This document shows positions 13,016-25,364 of a DNA stretch of 64,000 nt, in pieces. Position numbers and translations under genes: made by a program. Position 1 is the first letter of the stretch. Each line of letters begins with the position of its first letter. Under the pieces are notes generated by a model that worked only from the letters and a program-made list of their open reading frames with translations, did no database searches and was not told where the DNA came from. Source of the stretch: Pleurotus djamor (lineage: Eukaryota; Basidiomycota; Agaricomycetes; Agaricales; Pleurotaceae); NCBI GenBank assembly GCA_029747585.1, contig JAPEVF010000019.1, positions 124,001 to 188,000 on the forward strand, in the 5' to 3' direction.

Positions 13016-15838
13016 ATGTCCTACGCGTACTCGAAAAATCCCAAGTTGCTATGGACGCCTCCTGCTGGAAAGTCTACCACGGTCGATGTCTTTCGCCGCA
13101 GACTCAACATGAAATATGGTCTTCAGCTAAGTCAGAACCAGTTCAATGCTTTATGACTTTCCGCCGATATACTCACTGTGGTCCTAGAGGACNTTTTTCG
13201 ACCTCCATAAGTATTCGGTAGAAGAATACAACTTCTGGCTTGAACTCTTCTACTTCTTGCGCATCGTACATTCCAAGGCCCCCACCAAGGTGAGCACCTA
13301 ACTACATGATCTATCTCGTAGCCAATCAATTCGCGGTAGATTCTTGAACCAGGGGAACTAGAATTTGCGCCTACTTGGTTCCCTGGCGCTCGCCTCAACT
13401 ATGCCGAGAATCTGCTTCAAGGCTATGGCGATTCGATCGCTTGCACCGCAGTATCTGAAAGGACGACAGCCGTCACCCATTACACCTATCGCGAATTACG
13501 CGCGTTGGTGCGCGACATGGCCGCGGCAATGCGAGCTAATGGGATTCAGGAGAACGATCGTGTTGCTGGTAAGCGATGCCTCCATCATTGCGGACCCAAT
13601 TTTAGCAAACTTACTCTGTGTCTCCCAGTTATCGTGACAAATGGCATCCATGCCGTTGTTGTCGCATTAGCCGCTGCCAGTATCGGCGCTGTTTTCAGCT
13701 TGGCTGCCCCTGATATGGGGAAGCAGGTTAGTCCGAGTGCACTAAGCTTGGGTTTCTTACTCAAGCCCACTCATCACCCCCTCCCTCTAGGGTATCTTGG
13801 ACCGTTACAGGCAGATTCGCCCCAAGGCTATCATCACCGAAAGTCACGTATACTATGCAGGGAAATCACTCGATCAGATGCCCAAGGTCAGAGAGGTAGT
13901 CAATGACCTATTGAACCACGGCTTGGAATTCGCTGTCGTTTTGCCAAGCTCAGTCACTGGTGCAGATGCCAACGTTAACGGCATCCCCAAAACGTGCGTG
14001 TCTCGCTTTTGCAAATTAGAGTGAGGCGATATTGACACCGCCCAGGTTAACACTTGCTTCCTTCTTGGCGTCTGGAGATGGAAAGCCGTTGTCGTTTGCC
14101 CAGTTGCCTTTTAACCATCCGTTGGTTATCTTGTATTCCTCCGGTACCACTGGGCCTCCAAAATGTATCGTTCATTCTGCTGGTGTACGTTTGCTGACCC
14201 GTCCGTCTTTCTGCGCCGTGGATGCCGTATTGATGCTCTTTGAAATAGGGTGTTTTGTTGCAAACGAAGAAGGAGAGCGTGATGGGCTTCAGCGCTACTC
14301 CCGATGACGTTTACTTCCAGTATACCACAGTGAGTCGTCTCTCTTTGTCCAGAGTTCTATAGTATTGAACATGAACAGACTGGTTGGATGATGTGGACGC
14401 ACATGATCTCGGCCCTTGCAATTGGCTGCCGTCTTGTCATGTACGATGGATCCCCTTTCCACCCTGACGTCCAAACCTTCTTGAAGTTCATCAGTGACCA
14501 AGGGTAGGATTCTTAGCTCGACGCCCCATTGATCCCAATCTCACCTCATGCACTCAGCGTCTCTATATGGGGAACCAGCCCTCGATTCTTGACGGAGGTC
14601 GCTGGTCGCGGTATCGATCCTCGTGAGTATTGGCCTTGGATCACTTGTTGGTGACATCGTTAACATTCGTTGTAGTCAAGTTAGCGTCCTTCGAGTCCCT
14701 CCGTGCAATTTCCTCTACGGGGGCCGTCCTTACGCCCCCTATGTTTGAGTGGACGCAGAAGACCTTCGGCTCACATGTCCATCTTTCATCGCCCTCAGGC
14801 GGCACTGATATCTGTGCAGCATGTACGTTGTAGGCCTTTCTTTGGGGTACGCCATACCTGACACAATGGCCTGTTAAGTTGTAACCGCTACTCCAACGCT
14901 CCCGTGCTATGCTGGCGGTATGTTTCCTCTACTCAAAGGCGCCATTGATAATTGATTTCTGCGCTTAGAAACTACCTGCAAAGCCCTTGGCATGAAAGTT
15001 GAAGTCTTTGATATCCAAGGACAGAACATCGAGCACACGGGCGAACCAGGAGAAATGGTTTGTACGCGGCCACATCCTTCCTTGCCACTATACTTTTGGG
15101 GTGACAAGGGTGGAAAGAAGTACCGTGATGCCTATTTCAGCTTCTACCCTGGTAGTTAACCTCGTTCGTCTCAAGTGGAGCTATGTTGATCGGAGTTTCT
15201 TTCAGGCATCTGGCGGCAAGGCGATTTCATGGTCATCAACCCCGCGACGAAGGGTATTCTTATGTTGGGCAGAAGGTTCGTCCGTGCCTATTTCATTAGC
15301 CATGTCATTCGGAACCTGCTTGCTCAGCCTTTTCTCTATATAGTGATGGTGTCCTGAACCCGAGTGGTGTTCGATTCGGATCAGCGGAAATATATACTGT
15401 CCTCGAGAAGTTCCAACAATACATCGAGGAGTCTGTTTGCGTCGGTCAACGCCGGCCCAATGACAAGGACGAAAGAGTGCTTCTGTTCCTCAAAATGCGT
15501 GAGGGGTGCACCTTAACTAAGGCGCTGGAAGAGGAGATGCGGGCAGCCATCCGTTCCAGTCTGAGTGCTCGCCATGTGCCGTCATACTTCTTTGTTGTCG
15601 AGGATATCCCGGTTCGTCCTACGGTCGCGATAGTCGTGTGTTCCTGACCCACACTGATAACTTCTCCATCCCATAGTTGACAATCAATGGCAAGAAGATT
15701 GAGATAGCCGTGAAGCAAGTCGTTTCCGGTATCGACGTGAAGCCCAGTGGGATGGTTGCGAATCCTGACTCGCTCAAGCTGTATTACAAATACCGTGATA
15801 TCGAAGCGCTGGTGGGAAGTTCCAAGCCTAAGTTGTAG
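13016..15838 (+). CDS. Acetoacetyl-CoA synthetase
   Basis: A multi-exon adenylate-forming enzyme, about 680 aa. It activates acetoacetate with ATP and CoA in the cytosol to acetoacetyl-CoA, feeding sterol and lipid synthesis or ketone-body use. Visible landmarks are the N-terminal [25 protein letters not shown], the acyl-AMP P-loop [41 protein letters not shown], the core [36 protein letters not shown], and the C-terminal [14 protein letters not shown] with the catalytic Lys. The long extra N-terminal segment and ending in SSKPKL separate it from acetyl-CoA synthetase. The ATG at 13016 gives MSYAYSKNP. The N at 13193 sits beside five T's. Leaving it out joins exon 1 to [16 protein letters not shown] in frame. 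Confidence 0.9.
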
Positions 15839-16229
15839 ACCTCCAATAGAGAATAGAATGGCACTTTCGGTGCAAGTCATCCCGTGTCTATGCCTTCGTT
15901 CCATTCCCTTCCCCATGAACACTGCAACGTGAGTACTGTTTTCCTATTTGGTGTATCTATGTGGGATCAGCTAGTGGGACCGCTAAGGTGAAATATATTT
16001 GTTATCTACCTTTATCAGTCCTCTCACCATCTTGCATTGTCGTGCGTCACCGATAGCCAATCAAGTACTCGTCCCGTGGTATTTTGCAAACCTCTGCTTT
16101 GGTTTCGCGACTGCTTGGTCTCACGACCCCTTCTTCAAGGCATGGACCATAGCGAGCCTTCCCTCTTCCGAAAGATACCATTCATCGGACATCCTGGTGT
16201 TGCAATCCGGATGCTGAACTCGGCACAGC

Positions 16230-16236
16230 TATAAAG
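16230..16236 (+). promoter_or_regulatory. TATA box of the aspartic protease gene
   Basis: TATAAAG lies 52 bp upstream of the start codon at 16288, implying a very short 5' leader. No other TATA-like sequence is closer. Confidence 0.5.
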
Positions 16237-16287
16237 CACCTAGTCCTGGAGGCTTAATGCTCAGAGTTGTCCTCCAGGCCTCTAGTC

Positions 16288-18133
16288 ATGATCTCGACTC
16301 AGCTCATCGCCCTCGCGTTCGCTCTTTCTGCACTGGCCAATCCGATTATCACTATTCGTGATAGTCCGGTCAAGTTATCTATTACGAAACGATTCAATGC
16401 AACCGCGATTAAGCAACACAACCTTGTCCGTCAGGCACAAGCCCGTGCTCGTGGTCTCAGACGGATTGGCGAAGCGAAGGCCAAGGGCACGCCTCTCAAG
16501 TCGCGAGATGTGATCGATGAGCCAGTCGTCAATCAAGCCGTCACTTATACCGCTGCTGCCCTTGTTGGTGATCCACCAACCCTCTGTAAGTTTGACTTCT
16601 ACTTTGCTAGCATGTTCCATGTTTGACGCTCCATCGAGTCCCCAACCTGCTGATCGACACGGGGAGTTCCAATACATGGGTTGGTGCGACGACACCTTTT
16701 AGAATTACCCGCACAACTCAGGACTCTGGTCTACTAATGGTGCGTATCTTTGGAAAAATTTAGCTCTGACCAACCCCTCTTTCTTCTCATAGGAAGTGGT
16801 TTATGGTTCTGGTTTCGTCCTTGGTAATGATTCTAGGGCAGCAATTCCGGTTCCTTTTCGGCCACTCATTCGACACCTTTTTAGGGGAGGATATAAAAGA
16901 TAAAGTAGACCTTGGTCACGGTTTGGTGGTTCAGCAACAAGGTATAGGTGCCGCGATCATTGATCAAGGGTTTGCCGGCCTCGATGGCATTCTTGGGTAA
17001 CTAATTTCGCTCTACACTTCAGTGCAACGTTCTCACATCTGAGGACACAGAATTGGGCCCGTCGCTTTGACTCAAGGTATTCAGAGTCGTTGCTGTCAAT
17101 TTTGATCATCTCTCTCATCCTCACTGCGCACAGGGACGACAGAATCCGGAGAACTCGTCCCCACTGTCACCGATAATCTATTTGAACAGGGGACGATCAC
17201 CCTCAACCAAATCGGCATCTCATTTAACCCCACCAATCAACTTGAAGCTGCCAACGGAGAGCTGACTTGGGGTATGTCATTTGATCTCGGTCGATTATTG
17301 TATGCGATACTGATTCCATATTCGAAAAGGTGGTGTCGATAGTTCTCAGTTCGTCGGCGATCTCACGTTCTTGTGCGTCCAGTCTTTAAAGACGTTCGCG
17401 TGTATCTAAGCTTGTATCTTAGCCCGGTGACCTCCACCCAGCCCGCCAGCTTCTTCTGGGGTATTGATCAGTCCGTTACTTTCGGTGATACTACGATCTT
17501 GCCGCTGACGGCTGGTATTGTCGACACTGGTGAGCGTGATTGATGTCTCCATCATGACTCGCACTCAATTTCCCTTTCAGGTACTACTTTGTTCCTCTTA
17601 GCCAGCGGTTAGTCCTAGAATTCAACGCGTGGAGGGCTTTCTGATTATCCACGCATCACTAGATGCGTTTGCCGTCTATCAACAAGTCACTGGTGGTGTC
17701 TTGGATAACGTGCGTCGACTTTTCTGTCCCCGTCTGAAGGTCATCGTGCATGGGCCTGATTCCATTTACTCCAAAGAACACTGGCCTTCTAAGGATTACC
17801 CCTGAGCAATTTGCCAACCTCAAGAACTTGGACCTCCACATAGGCGACGTTAGTGGTTTATATTTCCAGTGTTATGTATCTGATCAGTCCTTGCAGACAA
17901 TCTTTTCGTTAACGCCTAATGCACAAATCTGGCCGAGGGCTCTGAACACCGCTATTGGTGGGGACCCTGATGGCATCTTCTTGATCACGGCCGATTTTGG
18001 AACACCTTCCGGACAAGGCCTTGATTTCATTGACGGGTTTGCCTTCCTCGAACGGTTCTACAGCGTTTTCGATACGACAAATCGCCGTATCGGTTTCGCT
18101 CCAACCGCAAATACAAACTCTGAGATCAACTAG
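16288..18133 (+). CDS. Secreted pepsin-family aspartic protease (A1)
   Basis: A multi-exon gene for an extracellular protease. The first residues (MISTQLIALAFALSALANP) form a signal peptide. A basic propeptide rich in Arg/Lys/Ala follows (QAQARARGLRRIGEAKAKG). The first catalytic motif is LLIDTGSSNTWVG, with the flap region VYGSGFV. The second is AGIVDTGTTLFLL. The C-terminus has the usual IGFAPT ending. This two-Asp layout resembles polyporopepsin-like enzymes used by wood and litter fungi for nitrogen scavenging. Introns are frequent and short, as is common in this family. Some internal exon borders (about 16900-17100 and 17640-17740) are not certain. Confidence 0.85.
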
Positions 18134-18352
18134 CGGTAGTTTGCTACTCTTACACAACTATACTTACTATGATGTCGAACAATATATAACGATGAACATT
18201 ATCATATATGCGGTGAAAAATTCCATCCCTAAGCAAAACAGAAATGTATATACTATGCGATGATATACAGGGAAGCGAATGGTATGTGTGATTATTTTGG
18301 ATAGATGAGTATGCGACGATGATGAATTCTAGATGTTCAGGCCATGAGGAAA

Positions 18353-21300
18353 TTATGTTGTAGGTCCGAAGCTCGTCAGAGCCATGCAACCAACCCAAGC
18401 CATCTCGACAACTGCTCGGCCTATTGGACTAAGAACAACATCGGGTTCTTCAGGTTCTTCGGTTTCGTCGGGAGGTACAGACGATTGGCGAGATTGAGGC
18501 GTTACGAGGCAAAGTCCCATTTTAATGAGGCCCTCCTGGATGAACTCCATCCCAGCATCACGCGAATGACACATAGCGATCAGGAAGTCCAGTTGATTCT
18601 GATCTCTGAGGTTTGATGAAGGCATTGTTCTCATTGCCTCAGACATGGGACCGGTAACGCTAAGGCCTTCGTCTGGGACTCTCATACCAGAAGTTCGCAA
18701 CTCGTCATACCCAACTAAGCGAGCGCTGACATGGAACGCCGATAATAGGATGCTTCGGTCATCAAGCCGACGCCCAGCAAGATCGCCTGATGAAGTGGGA
18801 GAGCGGGATTTCTTGTTACTCCGTGTCTCTAGCTCCGATTTAGACCAACTGTCGTGATCTTTGGGTTTGACCTCATCTGCGACGTAGTACACCAAGAGGT
18901 ACAAACGCTGTTCCAGAGGGACGACTGGTTTCTTGGGTTCATTAGGGAGCTTTTCAGATAAGGGATCCGTTTCTCCAGGCCAAAGTGGTAAGAGCATGTA
19001 GAGAGAATCGGGAGGAACCTGTTCGAAGATATTGGAGCCGCTCCCTTGTGTGTTGTGCTTGTTCTTAGCCTGTTTCTGTTTCTGTGCGCTGGTAGCTTTC
19101 GATTTGTGAGTAGGCCTAGAGGGAAGTAACCCAACATCAATGAATGACTCATTGAGATTGGCTACAACCCGCTCGTGTTCTTCTTGCTTCGCCCTCGGCG
19201 CGAGCGTTAACCATGGGGCCTTGAAGCTGCCGTCGATGGAAGCAGACGGAGGCCCTCCAACAGCGGTGCTCTGGGAACGACCCAAAATTCGACGGATCAA
19301 GGAACGGCCTTGGTCTGAATCGATACGGCTTTGATTCTGTCGCAGAAGCTCAACCTGAGCTGGGTCGATGGTAGCGTAAGTTTCGGCATGAGGGGTTCGC
19401 GTCGGGAGCTCATCTTCATCACCATCATCAAAATCGTAAGGATCACGACGAACGCGTCGCGTTACTCTTGACGAACTCGGACCGGGAACGGGGGGCTCGG
19501 GATCGTTGGTGGATCGAAGGCTTCGGGACGACGGATGTTTGCGTAATTGATGGGCGGGAGGCGGAGGGTATGTGTGGAGCGATGGGGCCGAGGCGGGTGG
19601 GGGAGTAGGATATAATTCACGACCGTTGCCCAAACTGTTGACACTGCTAGAGCTGCGCGTGGTGGGAACCTCAGTTACCTGTTGTCTCTGCTCCTCAACG
19701 CGTCTTCGACGTTCTCGCTCGCGTTCCAGCTCACGATCACGTCGATCCTGCTCTCGACGGAAGCCAGCATCTTCCAACAAACCGTGGGTGTCTAGCCTCC
19801 TTGTGGTAGTTGTGTTGGTGTATTGTTCTTGTACTCGTTTAGGTGCCAGCATGATCATGCTTGATCGAGGAACGGTGCTTGGAATACCACGTCCACCGGC
19901 TTCACGGGGGCGTCTTGGTTTGTTATGTTGCCGACTAATGGAAAAGGCGATGGCCTTGGAGTGCTTGTGAACAGTGACAGGAGGGCCGGGGCGAGTCGGA
20001 CGAGGGGCGTCTGATTCCGAACTTGTCTGGGGAACTAAGTTGAGTCGTTGTTGTGGAGGTTTTGAAGAATCAAGGGCTACAATAGGTAGGTGAGTTAGAT
20101 CAGAGCTATCAGGAGAGGACAAGGACGCACGACGAGCAGCTTTACGATCGACTTTGAAACGGCCGACAATTTCACTACTCCACATCTCAGTGCTACCAAT
20201 TGCCATGCCCTTGGGTGGCTTCCGCTTCTCTTTTTCTTTGTCCCTTTCCCTCTCTGCGTCATTTGACACGTTAGCTTTCTGACTGCTTCCAAAGACACCG
20301 CTAGATGTGCTCTCTGTGCGCTCTACGACTATCGACCTCCCTGCTGACGTACTGCTCACAGTAAGTTCAGCCCCAGGAAAACCTTTCTCTCGACGGAAAC
20401 TCCAATCACGTCTTCTGGATCCATAACTTCCGTCCCAGCGACGGACGTTTCGGGTGAAAGTATCGTCTGTAACAGTGGCTTCACTTTGGCGTCTCGAACC
20501 CGAGCTAAACCATGAACCCAAGCGAGCACGACCTCCACCAGCGCTGTTGGGTCCGGGGGACGTGTTTCCACCGAAGAAAAGGTTGCTCAGACCGCCCGAT
20601 GGTCGACGTGCTGGGGCCACGGTAGGGTTTAGATCCACAAGACCGGCGATATCGTTGGCCGTCATGGATGTAATTCCTCCCCGTAGGTCACCCCAATCCG
20701 CGTCGAATCCAAAGGCCGATACATCACCCGAATTTGAAACAGCAGTAGAGATCACAGCTGTACGTACGAGTGAGCGGGCAAAGGTTGGAGTTACAACATC
20801 GGTCGAGTCAAGGGGACCTATGCTCCGCATGGAATCCTGTCGGGACTCCATTGCAGACCATTCGCCTCGCGTCAAGGGGTCGCTCACGGGTATGGCTCCT
20901 GTACTGCGACTGGGCGCCCCGAACGTGTAGCTGCGAAGTTCATCGTCCACACTACGACTCGGACGGCGAAGTGTCGCCATGCTGCCTTCTCTGTCACGAG
21001 ATGCCCCGCTACTCGAAGTAGCGTTGTGAGAGGTCTCTGACGTTCCGGGTATAGCCATGGGAACACTACCTCTACGTTGCATGCTAGTAAAGCTTAGCCC
21101 CGACATCCCACTCCCCCCACCCCCGAAANGAGTAGAAATCTGGGAAGTCCCTGTGACCCTCGTCCAAGTAAGCCGAACTCACTTCGATGTCCTGGTCAAA
21201 ATCATCTTCATCATCATATTCGTACTCCTCTTCGCTACTGAACTCGATGTCACGATCGTTGTGCATGCCGCTACGAGACGAGCCCACGGTAGAGGCCAGA

Positions 21301-22387
21301 TCATCGTCTGGAGACATGGAGTTTGAAGCACTAGTAAGAGAGGTCACGGATGCGGAAGCTGAGGAAGACGACGATGCGAATCCAGACGCTGAACTCTCCA
21401 CAAGCGTTGACGGGGTCGTGGTCCCTTGGGGGCGACGCCCCCTTCCCTGTGGCGACGAGGAACGATGCCGTCGACCGTATGGAGATGCGGGAGGACGGTT
21501 CGAAGAGGATTCGCTCAGAGACGAATATTGCGACGGATGACTGCTGGTGGTATACAACGGAGCCTCTCCGTGAGAATGAGTATGTACAGAAGAAGAATTC
21601 GGGCCATGAGAGGTATGTACAGATTGATTTGAATGGAAGGTATCTTGTGGAAATGGATTGGTGTCATTCGGAGGATGTGAGCGATAGGAATTAGGGAGTT
21701 CTGATATTGCGCTTGAAACGACAGATGGCCGCGGGGTAACATCGTTGATCGTTAGAGGTGAAACGAACTCATCATCGTCGCCGTTCTGGCCCTGGGGCAC
21801 CGAAGGCAGCGACGGGGGTGGTGTAGACGATGACGGGATGGCGGGGGCGCCGAACTGGAACGTGGAGAGCTCCTGGAAGAGATTTGGGTCATTTGAAGGG
21901 ATTCCATGGGTCCAAGTTGGCTGAAACGTCGGTCGAGGGGGCGCCTGCGTCGGATCAGCAGCATGGCGAGCCTTCGATGGGCTTGCGCTGCGAGAGCAAC
22001 GGGTTCCCCGATGTCATTTTCAGTCTCTCCGTTGAGTGCAGTGGTAGACAGAACGTACTAGTTGTTGGCTCTGGGGTCGTCCATATCAAATTCGCCCGTC
22101 CCCCGTTGATATTGCGTTGTTGCGACGGCTGACTGCGAGGATTCTGCAAGCTTGAAAGATGTATTGACTGCGACGATCTGGGGCTCAGGCTGGGCCAACC
22201 GGGCAGCAGTACGAGCCAGCGACGCAGACGACGGTGTCGAGGTGGTCGCTTCCGTCGAGGTCGACGACGAGGATGTGGTGATGGTTGAGGACAAAGCCGA
22301 TGAGATGGGAAATTGAGGATTATGTTGTTGCTGAGGTTGTTGGGGTACCACACTGGGACGTGAAGACCGGCGTTTGGGCCAGAACAT
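18353..22387 (-). CDS. Large Ser-rich, mostly disordered protein of unknown function (about 1,320 aa)
   Basis: The start codon at 22387 opens a Ser/Thr/Pro-rich region (MFWPKRRSSRPSVVPQQPQQ). One intron follows near 22050 (donor GTACGT, acceptor CTCGCAG). The frame then runs to the stop at 18353, provided the N at 21129 is ignored. Features in order: a poly-Ser region, a strongly acidic stretch (EEEYEYDDEDDFDQD), many RRxS sites that look like phosphorylation targets, a Lys/Glu segment (ERERDKEKEKRKPPK), and a charged likely coiled coil (RRDRELERERERRRRVEEQ). The C-terminal 300 residues are better ordered: PWLTLAPRAKQEEHERVV, FIDVGLLPS, DSLYMLLPLWPGETD, RLYLLVYYV, SILLSAFHVSARLVGYDELR. I do not recognise the family. 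The C-terminal part is where a conserved domain would be sought. Confidence 0.75.
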
Positions 22388-23897
22388 CAGACTGTAGTCG
22401 TCGTCACAGACAGCTAGCTCGCCAGTCCCGACGACGACGCCAACAGCGACAAGAAAAATAGGGCNAAAAATGAAGGGGGAAATAATTGGCGAAGGACGAC
22501 CTTGGAGGCTGCTGTCTAAAATCACAGCCACGTGGAAATTTCGTCCTTATCCCAAATAAGGAATTTTGCCCACAAGCGTCGTCCAAATTCACACCACAGA
22601 TCCTCACAAGCTCGCATTCAACTAGGTAGCGTTACTTTTCTCAACATTTCTTCTGTTACTTTGTATCAAAAGATGTCTAAACATCGATGAGCGTCGAAGG
22701 TGATCTTCTCCCACATGGCTTCCACGTGGAATCAATAGAGCGCATCCACGTGGGGTCCACGAGCAGAAAGTTGGCAGTTTCTGTCCAAGTCCGATCCATA
22801 ACGTCTGCCATACGTTCACCACCATCAGAACCATGTCAGAATTGAAGTTGAAGTCCAAGTTCAATCCGTCACTTTGCACCGCTGGTACACACGCCCTCAC
22901 ATCATGCATCACATACTTGTGCTGGACCAGAAATCCAAAGAGAAGAAGTAGGAGAATGAAAGCTTGATCCAGCCGTGGTCACTGGTCAAGTACACACACA
23001 GCGTCGGTGGAGGTCAGCGATTTCCCGGCGAGATGTGCTGGGACGGTCAAAAACTTCCTCAAGTTGTAACCATCTCTGCTCACAGTTCAGGCATGTCGTC
23101 GGCAAGTTCCTTCTTTACCAATTTTCGACGCTAGCGGCTCTGAAAAGTACAGAGCATCTGCAACACCCCGAGATTCGGTGACCGTGGACTCTACGCCACT
23201 CACCACTCTAGAGGGATGCGTAATAAGGCACCGACTATATGGTTGCGATGCAGGATTGATCGGTTGTAAATTGAGCGGGGACGGGTGAAGGGTTTTTCCT
23301 GCACCGTCTACATAGAGATACCAGGGAATACCAGGAGATACCCCAGAAACCATGGTCTCACACCCACGATTGCGACAGGTACGATACCTGCATGACGACA
23401 TCCGAGTCTATTCCTGAAAGACTTGCTTTCTCAGGGAAAGGAGCCGCGCTACGCAGTTCTTCAACAGAGGCACTGAAGTTACTTCGTAGTCAGCGTTCGT
23501 AAGCTCTCCTAAGGCTAACTTTACCAACCATCTGATCCATGGGGCAGTCAAGGTGTCGTACAATTGCGTGATCACCTCCCCCGATATTGCATCTGAATAT
23601 ACCTCCTCAACACGCAGCAGATCTTGCAAACAATTCCTGTTGCGGTATATAACACCTGCATGTCTTGCAAATCAGCTTCGAGACTCTCAGTGGTCATACT
23701 TATGCCGTCATCTGGATTGTTTCATCGAGGAGATTGCTGACTGATCCGTGGCGAAACCCATTCTTAGTAACGCACACCGATAACCTCGACTAAGCGATAT
23801 AAAGCAGAGTCGTCATAATTCGAATGTTCGATACTCAACTCCCTCACTTTCATCGTACCTCTACTTCAGTCGCAAACCACCAGCTTTGGCGCAATCC
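22388..23897. promoter_or_regulatory. Divergent upstream region with three CACGTG palindromes and a TATA box
   Basis: This 1.5-kb region separates the large Ser-rich gene (-) from the NmrA-like gene (+). CCACGTGG occurs at 22528-22535, 22722-22729 and 22746-22753, with a related CCACATGG just before the second. CACGTG is the standard E-box for bHLH regulators. TATAAAG at 23798-23804 lies about 95 bp upstream of the NmrA-like start. No gene was supported inside. An N is present at 22465. Confidence 0.45.
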
Positions 23898-24886
23898 ATG
23901 GCAATCCTAGTCACCGGTGGCACAGGCAAGACAGGCAAGCGTCTGGCTCGACTCCTACACGACGCTGGCCACTCTGTGTACATCACGACACGAAAGCCAG
24001 CCGAAGTCCCCTCCCAATACACTGGCGTCCTTTTCGAATGGACTGACGAAACCACTCGGGAAAACCCCTTCCAAGCCGCAGCGAAAGCCAATGAACACAT
24101 CGACGCGGTGTACCTCGTTGGGCCTCCTGTTCCCAATATGGCGGAATTGATGAATCCGTTCATTGATTTGGCTGTCGAGCATGGTGTCAAGCGGTTCGTT
24201 CATCTGAGTGCTTCGACTATGGAGAAAGGGGCTCCCCCCTTGGGCCTTGTACAAGAACATCTTGAGAAGATCGGCACAAATTATCGTACGTTGAGGCCAA
24301 CTTGGTTCCAAGGCATGTATCTTCGCTGCCCAATAGCTTATGTCGCTCCGCCTAACATGGATCAATCCTTAGAGAACTTCTTGGCCCCTCATTTGATCCA
24401 TGCAATCGTCAATGAAGGTCGTATCGTCACCGCTTCTGGGAAAGGACGCATCCCATTCATCTCTGCCGACGATATTGCAGAGGTAGCATCTAAGGCACTG
24501 ACTACGGATAAGATCGAGGCTCCCGAACTTTTCGTTCTGGGACCAGAGTCACTGAGCTACGACGATGTCAGTTGATTGTTTTTCTCTGCACTATACGACA
24601 TCGTGACTAACCTTTATTTATACTCTTGTATCAGGTCGCTGTTATATTTTCCGAAGCACTTGGAAGGACGATCGAACATCAGTCAGTGTCGGCGAAGGAG
24701 TATGAACAACATTTGAGCTCGGTGGGAGTCCCAGGACACCTCGCTCACCTCCTTGCCGAAATGGACGCAACATTGGTTGCGACTGGTCACGAAGATGATG
24801 TTTTCAAGTCTGATAGGCCCAAGTTTGTGGGAAAGCACCACCTCAAGGACTTCATCCTTGCCAACCTTGCAGCTTGGACGAAGTAG
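23898..24886 (+). CDS. NmrA-like NAD(P)-binding oxidoreductase
   Basis: Two exons (23898-24566 and 24635-24886) give 306 aa. The protein opens with MAILVTGGTGKTGKRLARLL, the GxxGxxG dinucleotide fold of atypical short-chain reductases, and continues with AVYLVGPP, RFVHLSASTMEKG, LRPTWFQGMYL and IPFISADDIAEVA. These segments match the NmrA/ergot-alkaloid-type (festuclavine dehydrogenase-like) group, which is common in basidiomycetes. It lacks the SDR YxxxK pair, as NmrA members usually do. It may be a reductase of secondary metabolites or a redox sensor. No neighbouring biosynthetic cluster is visible. The start is the first ATG of the fold. An upstream in-frame TTG is ignored. Confidence 0.85.
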
Positions 24887-25364
24887 TCCCGTGCTGAATC
24901 AGGGGTCTCACTAGGTGGTCGCAACAAGAAGGAGGGGGTATGGACGCGGTCACGCGTGCAGACTTAGGACACTTCTATATTCTTGTCTACTTAATTATAT
25001 TTCCTTATTTACTTCAATACTTACTTACATGTCCACAGAAGAGTTCATCCTCGATTCAAAGGACCCCTAGTTTGTAAGCGCGCGAACAGACCCGAACCTA
25101 GAGCAAACTCTTGGCAGTGGCGAACCATCCAAGTTCGTCACTTGCCACATTCCACGGGTCTAGTACCAGCTTGTCATTGAACCGCAATGAACTTGTTTTG
25201 CTCTTCATTCAACCAAATGGCCTTCGACTGTCTGTTCGCAACCTGGACTATGCTGTCTGCACCCTGGCGTGCCTGAGCCGCAGGAGGCTCGTTATGAGTT
25301 TTTGTGCTTATTTAAAGAAACGCAGTCAGGCCACCGCCAACAAATCCTGATCCTTAAGGTATCA

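Noticed and set aside
12736..13221. 161-codon frame upstream of and overlapping the acetoacetyl-CoA synthetase start
   Set aside because: It overlaps the true first exon in another frame. It shows no motif and needs the N at 13193.
19140..21540. Several frames antisense to the large Ser-rich gene, up to 158 codons
   Set aside because: They are shadows of Ser- and Arg-codon runs on the other strand.
22622..23401. Minus-strand frames of about 100 codons between two divergent genes
   Set aside because: No motif. They contain promoter-like CACGTG elements and no splice pattern.
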